From Piliocolobus tephrosceles (lineage: Eukaryota > Chordata > Mammalia > Primates > Cercopithecidae), in NCBI RefSeq assembly GCF_002776525.5, contig NC_045436.1, positions 14,543,243 through 14,607,242 on the forward strand: 64,000 nt of DNA, written 5' to 3'. The translations under genes and the position numbers were made by a program. Under the pieces are notes generated by a model, which made no database searches, was not told where the DNA came from, and saw only the letters and a list, made by a program, of their open reading frames with translations. Shown here one piece after another: positions 44,816-55,655 of the stretch (the stretch's first letter is position 1; every line of letters begins with the position of its first letter).

Positions 44816-46492
44816 AACAGTAAACATTACCAGCCCCTACAAAAAAAAAGAAAACACTGAATCACACACACCAATGCCACTATGAAACAACTACATTAAC
44901 AAGTAGCAAATAACTAGCCAGTATCATGATGACAGTATCAAATTAATGTATAACAATATTACCCTTAAATGCAAATAGTTTAAATGCCCCAGTTAAAAGA
45001 CAGAATGGCAATTTGTATAAAAAGAGAAGATCCATCTGTGTGCTGTATTCAAGAGACCCATCTCATGTACATAAACACACATAGGCTCAAAATAAAGGGA
45101 TGGAGGAAAATTTACCAGGCAAATGGAAAGCAGAAAAAAGCAGGAGTTGCAATCCTAGTCTCTGACAAAACAGACTAAACAAACAAAGATCAAAAAAGAC
45201 AAAGGAGGACATTACATAATTGTAAGGGGTTCAATTCAACAAGAAGAGCTAACTATCCTGAATGCACCCAATACATGGAGTACCCAGTTTCAAAAAACAA
45301 GTTCTTAGAGAACTACCAAGATATTTCGATTCCCACACCACAATAGTGGGAGACTTTCACGCCCCATTGTCAATATTTGACAGATCATTGAGACAAAAAA
45401 TTAACAAAGATATTTGGGACTTGAACTCAGCTCTGAATTAAGTGGACTTAATAGATATCTAGAGAATTTTCCACCCAAGCACAACAGAATATACATTCAT
45501 ATTGGCACCACATGACACTTACTCTAAAATTGATCACATAATTGGAAGTAATACACTCCTCAGCAAATGCAAAATAACTGAAATAATAAGAAACAGTCTC
45601 AGACTACGGTGCAATCAAATTTGAATTCAAGATTAAGAAACTCACTCAAAACCACACAGCTACATGGAAATTGAAAAACCTGCTCCTGAATGACTCCTAG
45701 GGAAATAATGAAATCAGGGCAAAAATCAAGAAGTTCTTTGAAACCAATGAGAACAAAGAGATAAAGTACCAGAATCTCTGGGATGCAACTAAAGCAGTGT
45801 TAAGAGGGCAATTTATAGTACTAAGTACCCACATCAAAAAGACAGAAAGATCTCAAATTGACACCCTAACATCACAACTAAAAGAACTAGAGATCCAAGA
45901 GCAAACAAACCCCAAAGCTAGCAGAAGACAAGAAATAAGCAGGATCAGAGTGGAACTGAAGGAGATAGAGACACAAATAAACCTTTCTAAAAATAAATGA
46001 ATCCAGGAAATGATTTTTTTGGGAAAAAAAAAACTAACAAAATAGATGGACCACTAGCTAGGCTAATAAAGAAGAAAAGAGAAGAATAAAATAGAAACAA
46101 TAAAAAATGATAAATGGGATATCACCACTGACCCCACAGAAATATAAATGACCATCAGAGAATACTGTAACCACCTCTATGCACATAAATTAGAAAATCT
46201 AGAGGAAATAGATAAATTTTTGGACACATACATCATCCCAAGACTGAACTGAGGAGAAGTTGAATCACTGAATAGACCACTGATGAGTTCTCAAAACAAG
46301 GCAGTAATAAATAGCTGACCAACCGAAAAAAATAACCCAGAGCCAGATAGATTTAAAGTTGAGTTCTACCAGAGGTACAAAGAGGAGCTGGTACCATTTA
46401 TTCTGAAACTATTCCAAACAATTGAAAAGGAGGGACTCCTCCCTAAATCATTTTGGTATCATCCTGATACCAAAACCTGGCAGAGATATAAC

Positions 46493-46562
46493 AAAAAATG
46501 AAAACTTCAAACCACTGATGAATGTTGTAAAAATGAAAACTTCATCATTGATGAATATTGAT
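46493..46562 (+). repeat. About 35-bp tandem duplication in L1 ORF2
   Basis: The stretch 'aaaaatgaaaacttca..' through 'ttgatgaatattg' occurs twice in a row. The plus-strand frame reads '..KPLMNVVKMKTSSLMNIDA', where L1 normally has a single SLMNIDA. Confidence 0.85.
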
Positions 46563-47840
46563 GCAATAATCCTCAGTAAAATACTGGCACATCAAATCCA
46601 GCAGCACATCAAAAAGCTTATCCATCACATTCAAGTTGACTTTATCCCCAGGATGCAAGGTTGGTTCAAAATACCACAGATCAATAAACATAATTCATCA
46701 CATAATGAGAACTAAGGACAAAAACCACATGATTATCTCAATAGACCCAGAAAAGACCTTTGATAAAATTCACCATCTTTTCACTGTCAAAACTCTCAAT
46801 GAACTAGGTATTGAAGGAAAATATCTCAAAATAATAAGACTCATCTATGACAACCCCACAGCCAATATCATACTGAATGGGCAAAAGCTTGAAGCATTTC
46901 ACTTGAAAACTGGCACAAGACCAGAATGCCCTCCCTCACCACTCCTATTCAACATAGTAATGGAAGTTCTGACCAGGGCAATTAGGCAACAGAAATAAAT
47001 AAAGCGTATTCAAATTGGAAGAGAGGAAGCCAAATTGTCTCTATTTCAGATGACGTGATCCTATATCTAGAAAATTCCATTGTCTCAGCCTAAAAGCTTC
47101 TTAAGCTGATAAACAACTTCAGCAACATCTCAGGATACAAAATCAATGTGCAAAAATTGTTAGCCTTCCTATACACCACCAATAGACTAACAGAGAGCCA
47201 GATTATGAATGAACTCCCATTCACAATTGCTACAAAGAGAATAAAATACCTAGGAATACAGCTAACAAGGGAGGTGAAGGACCTCTTTAAGGAAAATTAT
47301 AAACCACTGCTCAAAGAAGTCAGAGAGGACACAAACAAATAAAAAAACATTCCATGCTCATAGATAGGAAGATTCAATATCGTGAAAATGGCCATACTGC
47401 CCACAACAATTTATAGATTCAATTCTATTCCCCTTAAACTACCTTCGACATTATTCACAGAATTAGAAAAAGCTATTTTAAAATTCATATTGGACTAAAA
47501 AGGAGCTGATATAGCCAAGACAATCCTAAGCAAAAAGAAAAAAGCTGGTGGAATAACTCTACCTGACTTTAAACTATACTACAAGGCTACAGAAACCAAA
47601 GCAGCTTGGTACTAGTACAAAAACAGACATATAGACCAATGGAACAGAATAGAGAACTCAGATATAATACTACACATCTACAACCATCTGATCTTTGACA
47701 AATCTGACAAAAACAAGCAATGGGGAAAGGGCTCCCTATTTAATAAATGGTGCTGGGAGGACCTTCTAGTCATATACAGAAAAGTGAAGCTGGACTCCTT
47801 CCTTACATCTTCTATAAAAATTAACTCAAGATGGATTAAA

Positions 47841-48151
47841 AACTTAAACATAAGATCTAAAACCATAAAAATCCTAGAAGAAAACCTAGGCAATACCATT
47901 CAGGACATAGGCATTGGCAGACTTCATAATTAAAAAAAAAAAAGCAATTGCAACAAAAGCCAAAAGTGACAACTGGGAATCTAATTAAACTAAAGAACTT
48001 AAACATAAAATCTCAAACTATAAAAACTCTAGAAGCTAAATCTGGGCAATACCATTCTGGACATAGGCATGGGCAAAGATTTCTTGACAAAAGTGGCAAA
48101 GCAATTTCAATGAAAGGAAATATTGACAAATTGGATCTAATTAAACTAAAG
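47841..48151 (+). repeat. About 155-bp tandem duplication in L1 ORF2
   Basis: Copy 1 is 47841-47995 and copy 2 is 47996-48151. Both start AACTTAAACATAA and end CTAATTAAACTAAAG, with 'ggcaataccattc' in the middle. They differ at many bases and by small indels; copy 1 has lost bases and gained an A-run (47932-47942). Confidence 0.9.
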
Positions 48152-49140
48152 AGTAAAGAGTTTCTGCACAGCAAACGAAACTATCATTAGAGCAAACAGA
48201 CAACCTACAGAATAAGAGAAAATTTTTGCAATCTATCCATCTGACAAAGTTCTAATATCTAGAGATACAAGGAGCTTAAATAAATTTATAAGAAAAGACA
48301 AACAATCTCATTAAAAAGGGGGCAAAGAACATGAACAGATGAACAGATACTTCTCAAAAGATGACATTTATGTGGCCAACAAACATGAAAAATGGTCAAT
48401 ATCACTGATCATCAGAGAAATGCAAATCAAAACCACAAAGAGATACCATCTCACGCCCTTCAGAATGGCGATTATTTAAAAAGTCAAGAAACAACAGATG
48501 CTGGCAAGGCTGTGGAGAAATAGGAACACTTTTACACTGTTGGTGGTAATGTAAATTAGTTCAACCCTTGTTGAAGACAATGTGGCAATTCCTCAAAGAC
48601 CTAGAACCAGAAATACCATGTGACCCAGCAGTCTCATTACTGGGTATATACCCAAAAGAATATAAATCACGCACACATATTTTTATTTCAGCACTTTTCA
48701 CAATAGGAAAGACATGGAATCAACACAAATGCCCATCAATGATAGATTGGATAAAGACAATGTGGTACATATATACCATGGAACACTATGCAACCATATA
48801 AAGGAATAAGATAATGTCCTTTCCAGGAACATGGATGAGACTGGATGCCATTATCCTCAGCAAACGAATGCAGGAACAGACAGCGAAATACTGCATGTTC
48901 TTACTTATAAGTGGGAGCTGAACAATGAGAACACATGGACACAGAGGCGAACAACACACACTGGAGCCTGTTGGGCAGTGAGGAGCAGGGGGAAAGCCTC
49001 AGGAAGAATATTTAATGCATGCTGCGCTTAATATTTAGATGATGGGTTGATAGGTGCAGTAAACCATCATGGCACACGTTTTACTATGTGACGAATGTTC
49101 ACATCCTGCACATGTACCCTGGAACTTAAAATTAAATTTT

Positions 49141-49848
49141 AAAAAACCCCACACCTCTGGGTGGGGAATTAAAATGGTAATGAGAAATACAATGTATGTA
49201 CTAGCGTGTACAGCAGTAGCACACGTGCATCCCGGAGACCACCCACAACATACTTAACAACAATGCTCATTCCCATCTCTTCATGAATAATTATGCAAGA
49301 CTCCCATAAAGAGAGTTTCCCCATGTCAGTGCTCTTTCGCTTTTGAGAAACCTGCTTCGATAAGCTGTCAGAGTGTACTTTCACTTTGTGATAAACTTCT
49401 TTACCTACTTTCACTTTTGACTCAATTTCAAATACTTTTATGCAACAGTCAAGAACCTGAACTGCCCCACTGACAACAAACTCAATTTGCTATGAGGAGT
49501 AATGAAACAAATATATTCAAAGCATATAGCACAAAGCTTCATTCAAGGTAAGAGCTCAACTGTTATTGGCCAGTCAGCTAAAAAATTATAAATATTTTTA
49601 AAAATAGTAATTTGTCTAAGGTCATAATATGTTTTTCAGATATACTTAAAATATTTAATTATTAATTTATAGATATTTTATTCTAAATTGATGCAGTTGA
49701 TAAATAAGCATTTGTATAGAACTCCTTAACAGAAAAACATGAGTGAAGTACCAGAGTCTGAGGTAAGATATGTCAGAGAAACTAAATGGTTCAGATTTTA
49801 GGATATCAGAAACTTTTATTACAAGTTTCAGTTGAAATGCTATTAATT
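49141..49848. other. Unassigned sequence
   Basis: About 700 bases between L1 and Alu, with no gene or repeat that I can name. Confidence 0.4.
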
Positions 49849-50162
49849 GGCCCGGCACAGTGGCTCACTTCTGTAATCACAGCACTTTGCAAGGATGAGG
49901 TGGGCAGATCACTTGAGAACAGGAGTTCAAGACCAGCTTGGCCAACATGGCAACATGCCATCTCTACTAAAAATATAAAAATTAGCCAGGTGTGGTGGCA
50001 TGCACCTGCAGTCCCATCTATTCAGGAGGCTGAGGCATGAGAATCGCTTGATCCTTGGAGGCAGAGGTTGCAGTGAGCCGAGATCATGTTATTGCCCTCC
50101 AGCCTGAATGAGGGAACTAGATCCGGTCCCAGAAAAAAAAAAAAAAAAAAGAGAAAGAAAAA
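49849..50162 (+). repeat. Alu (AluS-like)
   Basis: Complete Alu with A-tail and a GAAAG-rich end. Target duplications are GAAATGCTATTAATT (49834-49848) and GAAATGCTACTGATT (50163-50177), two mismatches. Confidence 0.96.
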
Positions 50163-50177
50163 GAAATGCTACTGATT

Positions 50178-50744
50178 AACATACTTAGAATACATTATAA
50201 GATAGAAAAACTTAAAAATAAATACAAGCAAAAGAGTATAACATTCTTCTATCACACAGATTCTTAAATGTTTAATGTAAATACACACTAAATTAATGAC
50301 ATTTCACATTATTTCAAATTCTAAGATGCATAAATACTATTCATAGAAGAAATCTCATGCCCATGGAATATTATTTTTCTGAATTTTAGTTTTGAAAGAT
50401 TTCTGTGAGTAAACAGAGACCACTGGAGAATTACCATGAACTCAATATAGATATTTAAAAGGCTTTGTTCTGACTCAAAATTTGTGTATCTTTCTTATTT
50501 TCAATGTTATAGCCTTTCCAGTACCAGTTTCACTGACTAAGATCTAATGGAATACTTTTCTCAGAAAGAATTAGATTTTTTTAATGTCCTGTAGATTGAG
50601 ATGTCTTATGTACTAAATACTTTGGCCCCTATACTTTGTTTAGTCAATTTCTACTTCTGTGTGTACACAGTCCTGAGTAATAATTCTCTAAAATTATTTA
50701 TCTATGTTTAATTTGGATAGCAGTACATTATTCTGTTAAACTAA
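50178..50744. other. AT-rich sequence, nothing assigned
   Basis: About 570 bases with no supported feature. Confidence 0.4.
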
Positions 50745-51125
50745 ATTTGGCCTGAGGATGCCTTCATATTTTGAGTTCTTATGTAAAAACTGCAACCTAA
50801 CTTAGTACATAAACTAACTGAAAGCCTACTTTAGGACTATACTTTTGTAACAAATAGCTGAGTCTTAGCCAATCACAGTAGCTAAGCTTGGGTCAAGCAC
50901 AGGTGGCCAACTGATCAGACCATGTTCAAACGAGGCAAACACGGAGCTGTAACTAACCAAGTTGTTTCTCTACCTCGTGTTTTGTTTTCTGTTCATGAAT
51001 GCTTCCAGCCCATGTTGTGGAGCAAAATTCTCTGAAACTCTTCTGGTTCTGAGGACTGCCTGATTGACAAATTGTTCTTTGCTCAGTTAAACTCTTAAAT
51101 TTAATTCATCTAAATTTTTTCTTTT
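50745..51125 (+). mobile_element. ERVL-like solitary LTR
   Basis: 'cctgaggatgccttcatatt', 'tgagtcttagccaatcacag', 'ccatgttcaaacgaggcaaa', 'gagctgtaactaaccaagtt', 'ttgttctttgctcagttaaa' and 'cttaaatttaattcatctaa' show an LTR on the plus strand with its polyadenylation region (AGTTAAACTC) at about 51084-51095. Its tail matches the minus-strand LTR at 18015-18405. No internal genes. Confidence 0.65.
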
Positions 51126-53170
51126 AATGATTTCCTATATGTTAACATAATAAAGGTCAACTGGTTTGGGATTCAATATTTATTGTTTGGTTAAATAGGG
51201 TTTTAAATGATAAAGTAAAATAAGCATCTGTAAGAAGAATAAAGTATAAAAAGGAAAGTAAATCATTCTTTTCTTCCAGATTTCTAACTGCTTTCTCACA
51301 GAGGCAGCCATTAATATCTACATATCTTTTCAAAATAATTATAATTACTTAAAGCCTATAAATATTCTCTTCTTCACATAATTAAAATAGTTTTATTTAT
51401 GTTGTGATGCAGTCTCATGCATACATTAGACATTTAACTAAAAATGAAGATGGATTTTTTTTCTCATAATCTTGTCTGATTTTTTCCAAAAAGACATGGA
51501 ATATATATTTTTTAACTTAGCCTCCTTAGATAACATAAGCAGTCTGTCTTTGAGACATTAGAGAAAAAGTAAATATACTTTTTTAAAATTAAGAAAATAA
51601 TGACAAATTACTTCACTACTTTGACTGATTTCAAGAGTTTTTACATAACGTCTTGCTTGGACCATTTTTCTTAAAGCAATCACAGCTTTGTGAGCTCCTG
51701 TGCTTGCAACAATCCACTGCTGGCACATCTTTAATGAAAACACTATCCGTTACAGAGCAGAGATTAAATGTAAGAATGTGTAATTGGTTTTCCAGCAGAC
51801 CAAGATCATTAATGTGAAACACACTTGAATAAGCATTACTGGAAAGGTTTTGCACTACTGGACATTGATCAAAAGCAAAATGATCACTGGGAATGGAAGA
51901 ATGAGTGTGAAGGGAAGTGGAAAATGGCTAAAGTTGTTTGAGTATGGTAAGTGATTAACTTAAGAAACTTTTTTTAAAAAGATGTCTTCACTATCAGCTA
52001 TAGAATTGACTAACTTATCTTTGTACCCTTTGGTTAAACAAATAAACAAATATATTTTCATTACCCAGATACTTCAGCATAAAAGTAACTGTATGGCTAA
52101 AATCTACATGAACTTTTTTAAAAAATTTTATTTGCTAGAGATTATTGGCCAGGAGATGAAAGTAATGACCATGTAATTTCCATGAAATTCAAATATTTGA
52201 ATGAAAAATAATTTCAGTGAAATTATATTTGGAATTCATAATGTGAAAGTCATGCACCAATTTAAAAATTTATTTTTAAATAAATTTGCATTAGTAAATA
52301 TATTAATTGGCATTAAGAAAAACTAGAACTATACAAAGAAGTGAAAGATTTCATAATGTTTTTATATTGTGATTTTACCAAAAGCTGTAATTAATAAAAT
52401 GGTCCCAATTTATACTGTCTCATTTCATGTGTTCTGAGACTACTGTAATACAATTTCTGCATGATAAATTCCAAAATAGTTTCTCTTTATAAAAGTCTCT
52501 AAGAAACAGAAGCCATTGCAATAAAATGTAGTTTATAAAATTATTTAGAAAATCGTTTCTGGAAATTCAGCTCTGTAATGCCTTCATGTACATTGACCAT
52601 AGAGTTCACTGATAATATGTGTGTATTAATTCTCCAGAAAACCCTTAGAATACAGTTGAAAAGCACTTTTAATTAAATGAGAATGAAGATGTCTTAGAAG
52701 ATCTTCAAGAGAAGCTGAGTAACTCTGGGTCCCTCAAAAATGTTTTCCATTGCCCACAAGCTGTTAGAAAAACTTAGTATGCAAAATAAATTCAATGACC
52801 AAGAATGCAGCTCTGTATAGTAAGACTCCCTGTTATTACATCCCAATGCTTAGTTCCACATTAAGAGTACTGAAGTAAAAGAAGTAAATACATAAAAATC
52901 AAACCTCAATGCAAATAAGCCTAAACACTGATCCTTATGACTGTCAAATGACAGGAACCTTCTATACACACCAACTCACCCATACTCACCCTCCTATACT
53001 TACTCCAAGGTTAAATGCATAATAATAGGATAGTGAAGTAAGAGTTTCAGAAATATAAAGAGGACTTCACTGGACAAGGTCTCCTATTGCCCACAGTGTC
53101 TGTTCTGGCACTACAACAATAGTCAGGATCCATGTCCCAAAGGAACTTGCTCTCACAGGTTCAAAATAGA
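51126..53170. other. AT-rich sequence, nothing assigned
   Basis: About 2 kb. Several 60-74 codon frames (for example 51631-51855 minus, 51982-52176 plus) have no family resemblance. Confidence 0.4.
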
Positions 53171-53193
53171 CTCTCTCTCTCTATATATATTTT
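53171..53193 (+). repeat. (CT)n(TA)n microsatellite
   Basis: Short compound run at the outer end of the inverted L1 3' UTR. Confidence 0.95.
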
Positions 53194-53195
53194 CA

Positions 53196-53556
53196 CTAGC
53201 ACACATTTTAAAAATAAATGTATATAATGATGGGATACAACGTGATGCTTTGATATATTTGTATACAGGGTGATATGATTAATCAAGCTAATTAGCATAC
53301 CCATCACTGTATGCTTCTCATTTTTGTGGTGAGAACGTTTAAAAGATATTCTTCTAGCAATTTTGAAATACATGATACATTTGTATTAACTATAATCACC
53401 ATGATTTGCAATAGACTTCAATAATTTATTTTTCCTGTCTACCTGAAAATTTGTACCATTCGGTCAATATCTCCCCAACCTTTGATAACTACTGTTCTAC
53501 TCTCCAGTTCTATAAGTTTGACTTTTTCGATTACACACATAAGTGAGATAAAGCAT
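53196..53556 (-). mobile_element. Old L1M 3' UTR, sense part of a 5'-inverted element
   Basis: Reverse complement of the L1M 3' end: 'attagcatacccatcactgt', 'catttttgtggtgagaacgt', 'tctagcaattttgaaataca', 'ctactgttctactctccagt' and 'acacataagtgagata'. It joins head to head with plus-strand L1 at 53556/53557. Confidence 0.88.
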
Positions 53557-53676
53557 TCATCTGGTAAAGGGTTAATATCCAAACTAAAGAACTCATACAA
53601 CTCAACAGCAAGGAAAAAAATCCAATTAAGAAATTAGCTAAGGGTTTAAATAGACACTCCTCAAAAGAAAACATAC
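53557..53676 (+). mobile_element. Old L1M, inverted 5' part (before the Alu)
   Basis: 'catctggtaaagggttaata', 'aagaactcatacaactcaac' and 'ttaaatagacactcctcaaa' are distal L1 ORF2. It resumes after the Alu at about 53990. Confidence 0.88.
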
Positions 53677-53980
53677 GGCTGGGCACGGTGGCTCACGCCT
53701 GTAATCCCAGCACTTTGGGAGGCCAAGGTGGGTGGTCTGGAGTTCGAGACCAGCCTGACCAACATGGAGAAACCCTGTCTCTACTAAAAATAGAAAATTA
53801 GCCGGGCATGGTGGTACATGCCTGTAATCCCAGCTACTCAGGAGGCTGAGGCAGGAGAATCACCTGAACCCAGGAAGTGGAGGTTGCAGTGAGCTGAGAT
53901 CATGCCATTGCACTCCAGCCTGGACAACAAGAGCGAAACTGTCTCAAAAAAAAAAAAAAAAAAGAAAAGAAAGAAAAAAG
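53677..53980 (+). repeat. Alu (AluS-like) inside the L1M
   Basis: Complete, well-preserved Alu starting GGCTGGGCACGGTGGCTCAC, with an A-tail carrying G interruptions. The target duplication is A-rich (AAAAGAAAACATAC at 53663-53676, approximate repeat near 53976-53988). The flanks join back into continuous L1. Confidence 0.97.
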
Positions 53981-53989
53981 AAAAACACT

Positions 53990-54525
53990 GGTTTATTTAA
54001 AATGCTTACCATCACTAATCACCGCAGAAAAGCAAATTAAAGTTGCAAAACAAGATATCACTTCACACCTGTTAGAATGGCTCCAAGCAAAAAGATGAAA
54101 GTTCACAAGTGTTGGTGAGGATGTGAAGAAAAGGGAACCCTGATACACTGTTGGTGAGAGTGTAAATCCGTAAAATTATTATGGAGAACATTATGCAGGT
54201 TTCTCAAAAAACTAAAAATATAATTAGCCAGTAATCTAGCAATACCACTTCTGGATATTTATCCAAAAGAATTGAAATCAGTATGTTAAAGAGATACCTG
54301 CACTCCAATGTTCATTGAGGCATTATTCACATTAGCCAAGATATGGAAACAAACTAAGGGTCTATCAATCAATGAATGCATAAAGTGAATGTGGTATGTG
54401 TATGCAATGTACTATTCAGTCTTGATAAAGAAGGAAATTCTGTCACTTGCAACCACATGAATGAACTTGGAGAACACTATGCTAAGTGAAATAAGTCAGG
54501 CACAGATATACATGTACATTTTCTT
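53990..54525 (+). mobile_element. Old L1M, inverted 5' part (after the Alu)
   Basis: 'cttaccatcactaatcaccg', 'cacctgttagaatggctcca', 'gatacactgttggtgagagt', 'cattgaggcattattcacat' and 'ctatgctaagtgaaataagt' continue L1 ORF2. It stops exactly at the place where the 3' UTR piece (53556) would follow in an unrearranged L1. Confidence 0.88.
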
Positions 54526-55458
54526 GTCCTTTCTTATCAGACTCATGATTCTTTTTCTCTGCCAGGACTCGTTCTCTTGTCAGTTACCCATTTCTATTCT
54601 AAACTTCCACACCTGCATACAACTGAGCACATTAGTACACATCAGTGACAGTCTTTCTTACTATAAATGGTAGTTTTCAGAGATGCTTCCAAAAATACGT
54701 AAGAAAAACCTGTAAGTCCCATACACTCCCAATTTAAAGCCATTTAAAGTGATTTAAAGGCATAGGAAGAGAACTGTAATTTCCTATATGTTTTATTCTA
54801 TTAGTCTCAGAAGTCAAAAATCAGTAGGAAGAAGCTTGTAGAGCAAGCAGATTAAATGAAAACAGTGTTTTAATTTAATTGCCTTACCGAAATAACTTGA
54901 TCAGGAACTCCACACATCCAATTAATATTTGTATGAATCACTTCATAAATTCAGAAAGAAAAAGTTTTAGAATGAAATATAGAGAAAAAATATTTTCAAA
55001 ACTGTTAAATATATGATGTTAAACACAAATGAGTGCTTGCTGTAGAACGCTAGCTTCCACAAACAAAGCAAAATGGGGCTAGGTCAAACATATATAATCA
55101 TTCCTACTGAGATTACAAATGAGAACTGTTTCTCCTTCTCTCTTGTAGAAAAGTGGTTCAGAAAATTGAGAGAAGACATGGGTGTGGTCATAATCAGTGT
55201 TCTTCCAAGTAAATGTATGAATCCACAAGGAGGGTGGTTTCCCCAGCTGTTTGCAATTAAGTGTGCCTTTATAGCATTAGTAGTGAAATTGTAAAGAAAA
55301 GAAAAGGAAATAAATTAAGAAGTGTTGTATGGGTACCTGGTTCAAGCAAGAAAATGATAAGAGTAGAGGTATGTTTCGGGATGTTGAATGTGTCACTGGT
55401 AAACATGTAAAATTAATAGAATTTGAGAAGGTTAAGGATGATATGAGGATGAGAAACA
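54526..55458. other. Unassigned sequence
   Basis: About 930 bases with no recognised repeat. Open frames at 54461-54673, 55073-55294 and 55329-55526 show no family resemblance. Confidence 0.4.
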
Positions 55459-55527
55459 GTCAAGAGATTGCTGCACTGCCCATTCTAGTAATATGTCTCA
55501 GAATGGGCAGTGAAGCAATCTCTTGAC
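55459..55527. other. Long near-perfect hairpin (28-bp arms, 13-nt loop)
   Basis: The arm 55459-55486 (starting GTCAAGAGATTGCTG) and the arm 55500-55527 (ending GCAATCTCTTGAC) are reverse complements with one mismatch. The loop is AGTAATATGTCTC. Size and shape resemble a microRNA precursor or a very short inverted-repeat transposon. I recognise no family in it and see no target duplication. Whether it is transcribed cannot be told from sequence. Confidence 0.95.
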
Positions 55528-55598
55528 ATTCTGCAAACATATGACAGCAGCATGTTACTCTCGTGTGTTTGCAGCAAGTTCCTTCAGTTCATTGAAAT

Positions 55599-55599
55599 C

Positions 55600-55638
<39 letters not shown>

Positions 55639-55654
55639 TATACACACACACACA
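55599..55654 (+). repeat. (CA)n microsatellite
   Basis: CA run with AAAC and ATAT interruptions, about 70 bases past the hairpin. Confidence 0.97.
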
Positions 55655-55655
55655 G

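Larger units (their letters stand above)
44929..48850 (+). pseudogene. L1 ORF2 pseudogene
   Basis: The endonuclease segment is readable at 44984-45178 ('VCCIQETHLM', 'GWRKIYQANGKQKKAGVAIL'). The RT segment (46422-46998) has 'PKPGRDITKNENFKP', 'NHMIISIDPEKTFDK' and 'SPLLFNIVMEV'. At the catalytic motif the DNA reads 'ctatttcagatgacgtgatc' (47040 region), one base short, so FADD is out of frame. Later pieces are at 47148-47342, 47948-48190 and 48568-48801 ('VSLLGIYPKEYKS', 'ALFTIGKTWNQHK'). Two internal tandem duplications and many stops are present. Confidence 0.93.
44700..49140 (+). mobile_element. Long L1PA-type element, 5'-truncated in ORF1
   Basis: It begins in the last part of ORF1 ('agttcctgaagcaggcacta') and has the inter-ORF region, ORF2 and the 3' UTR ('catgtaccctggaacttaaa' near 49110-49130). 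The target site at its start is unclear because of a local triplication of 'gttcctgaaggaa' at 44706-44760. It is more diverged than the element at 31252, so probably an older L1PA/L1PB-boundary subfamily. Confidence 0.92.

Noticed and set aside
44700..44820. Repeated GTTCCTGAAGGAA motifs and AAAC units as a CRISPR-like array
   Set aside because: Only three short motifs with unequal spacing, in L1 sequence of a primate; no array or cas genes.
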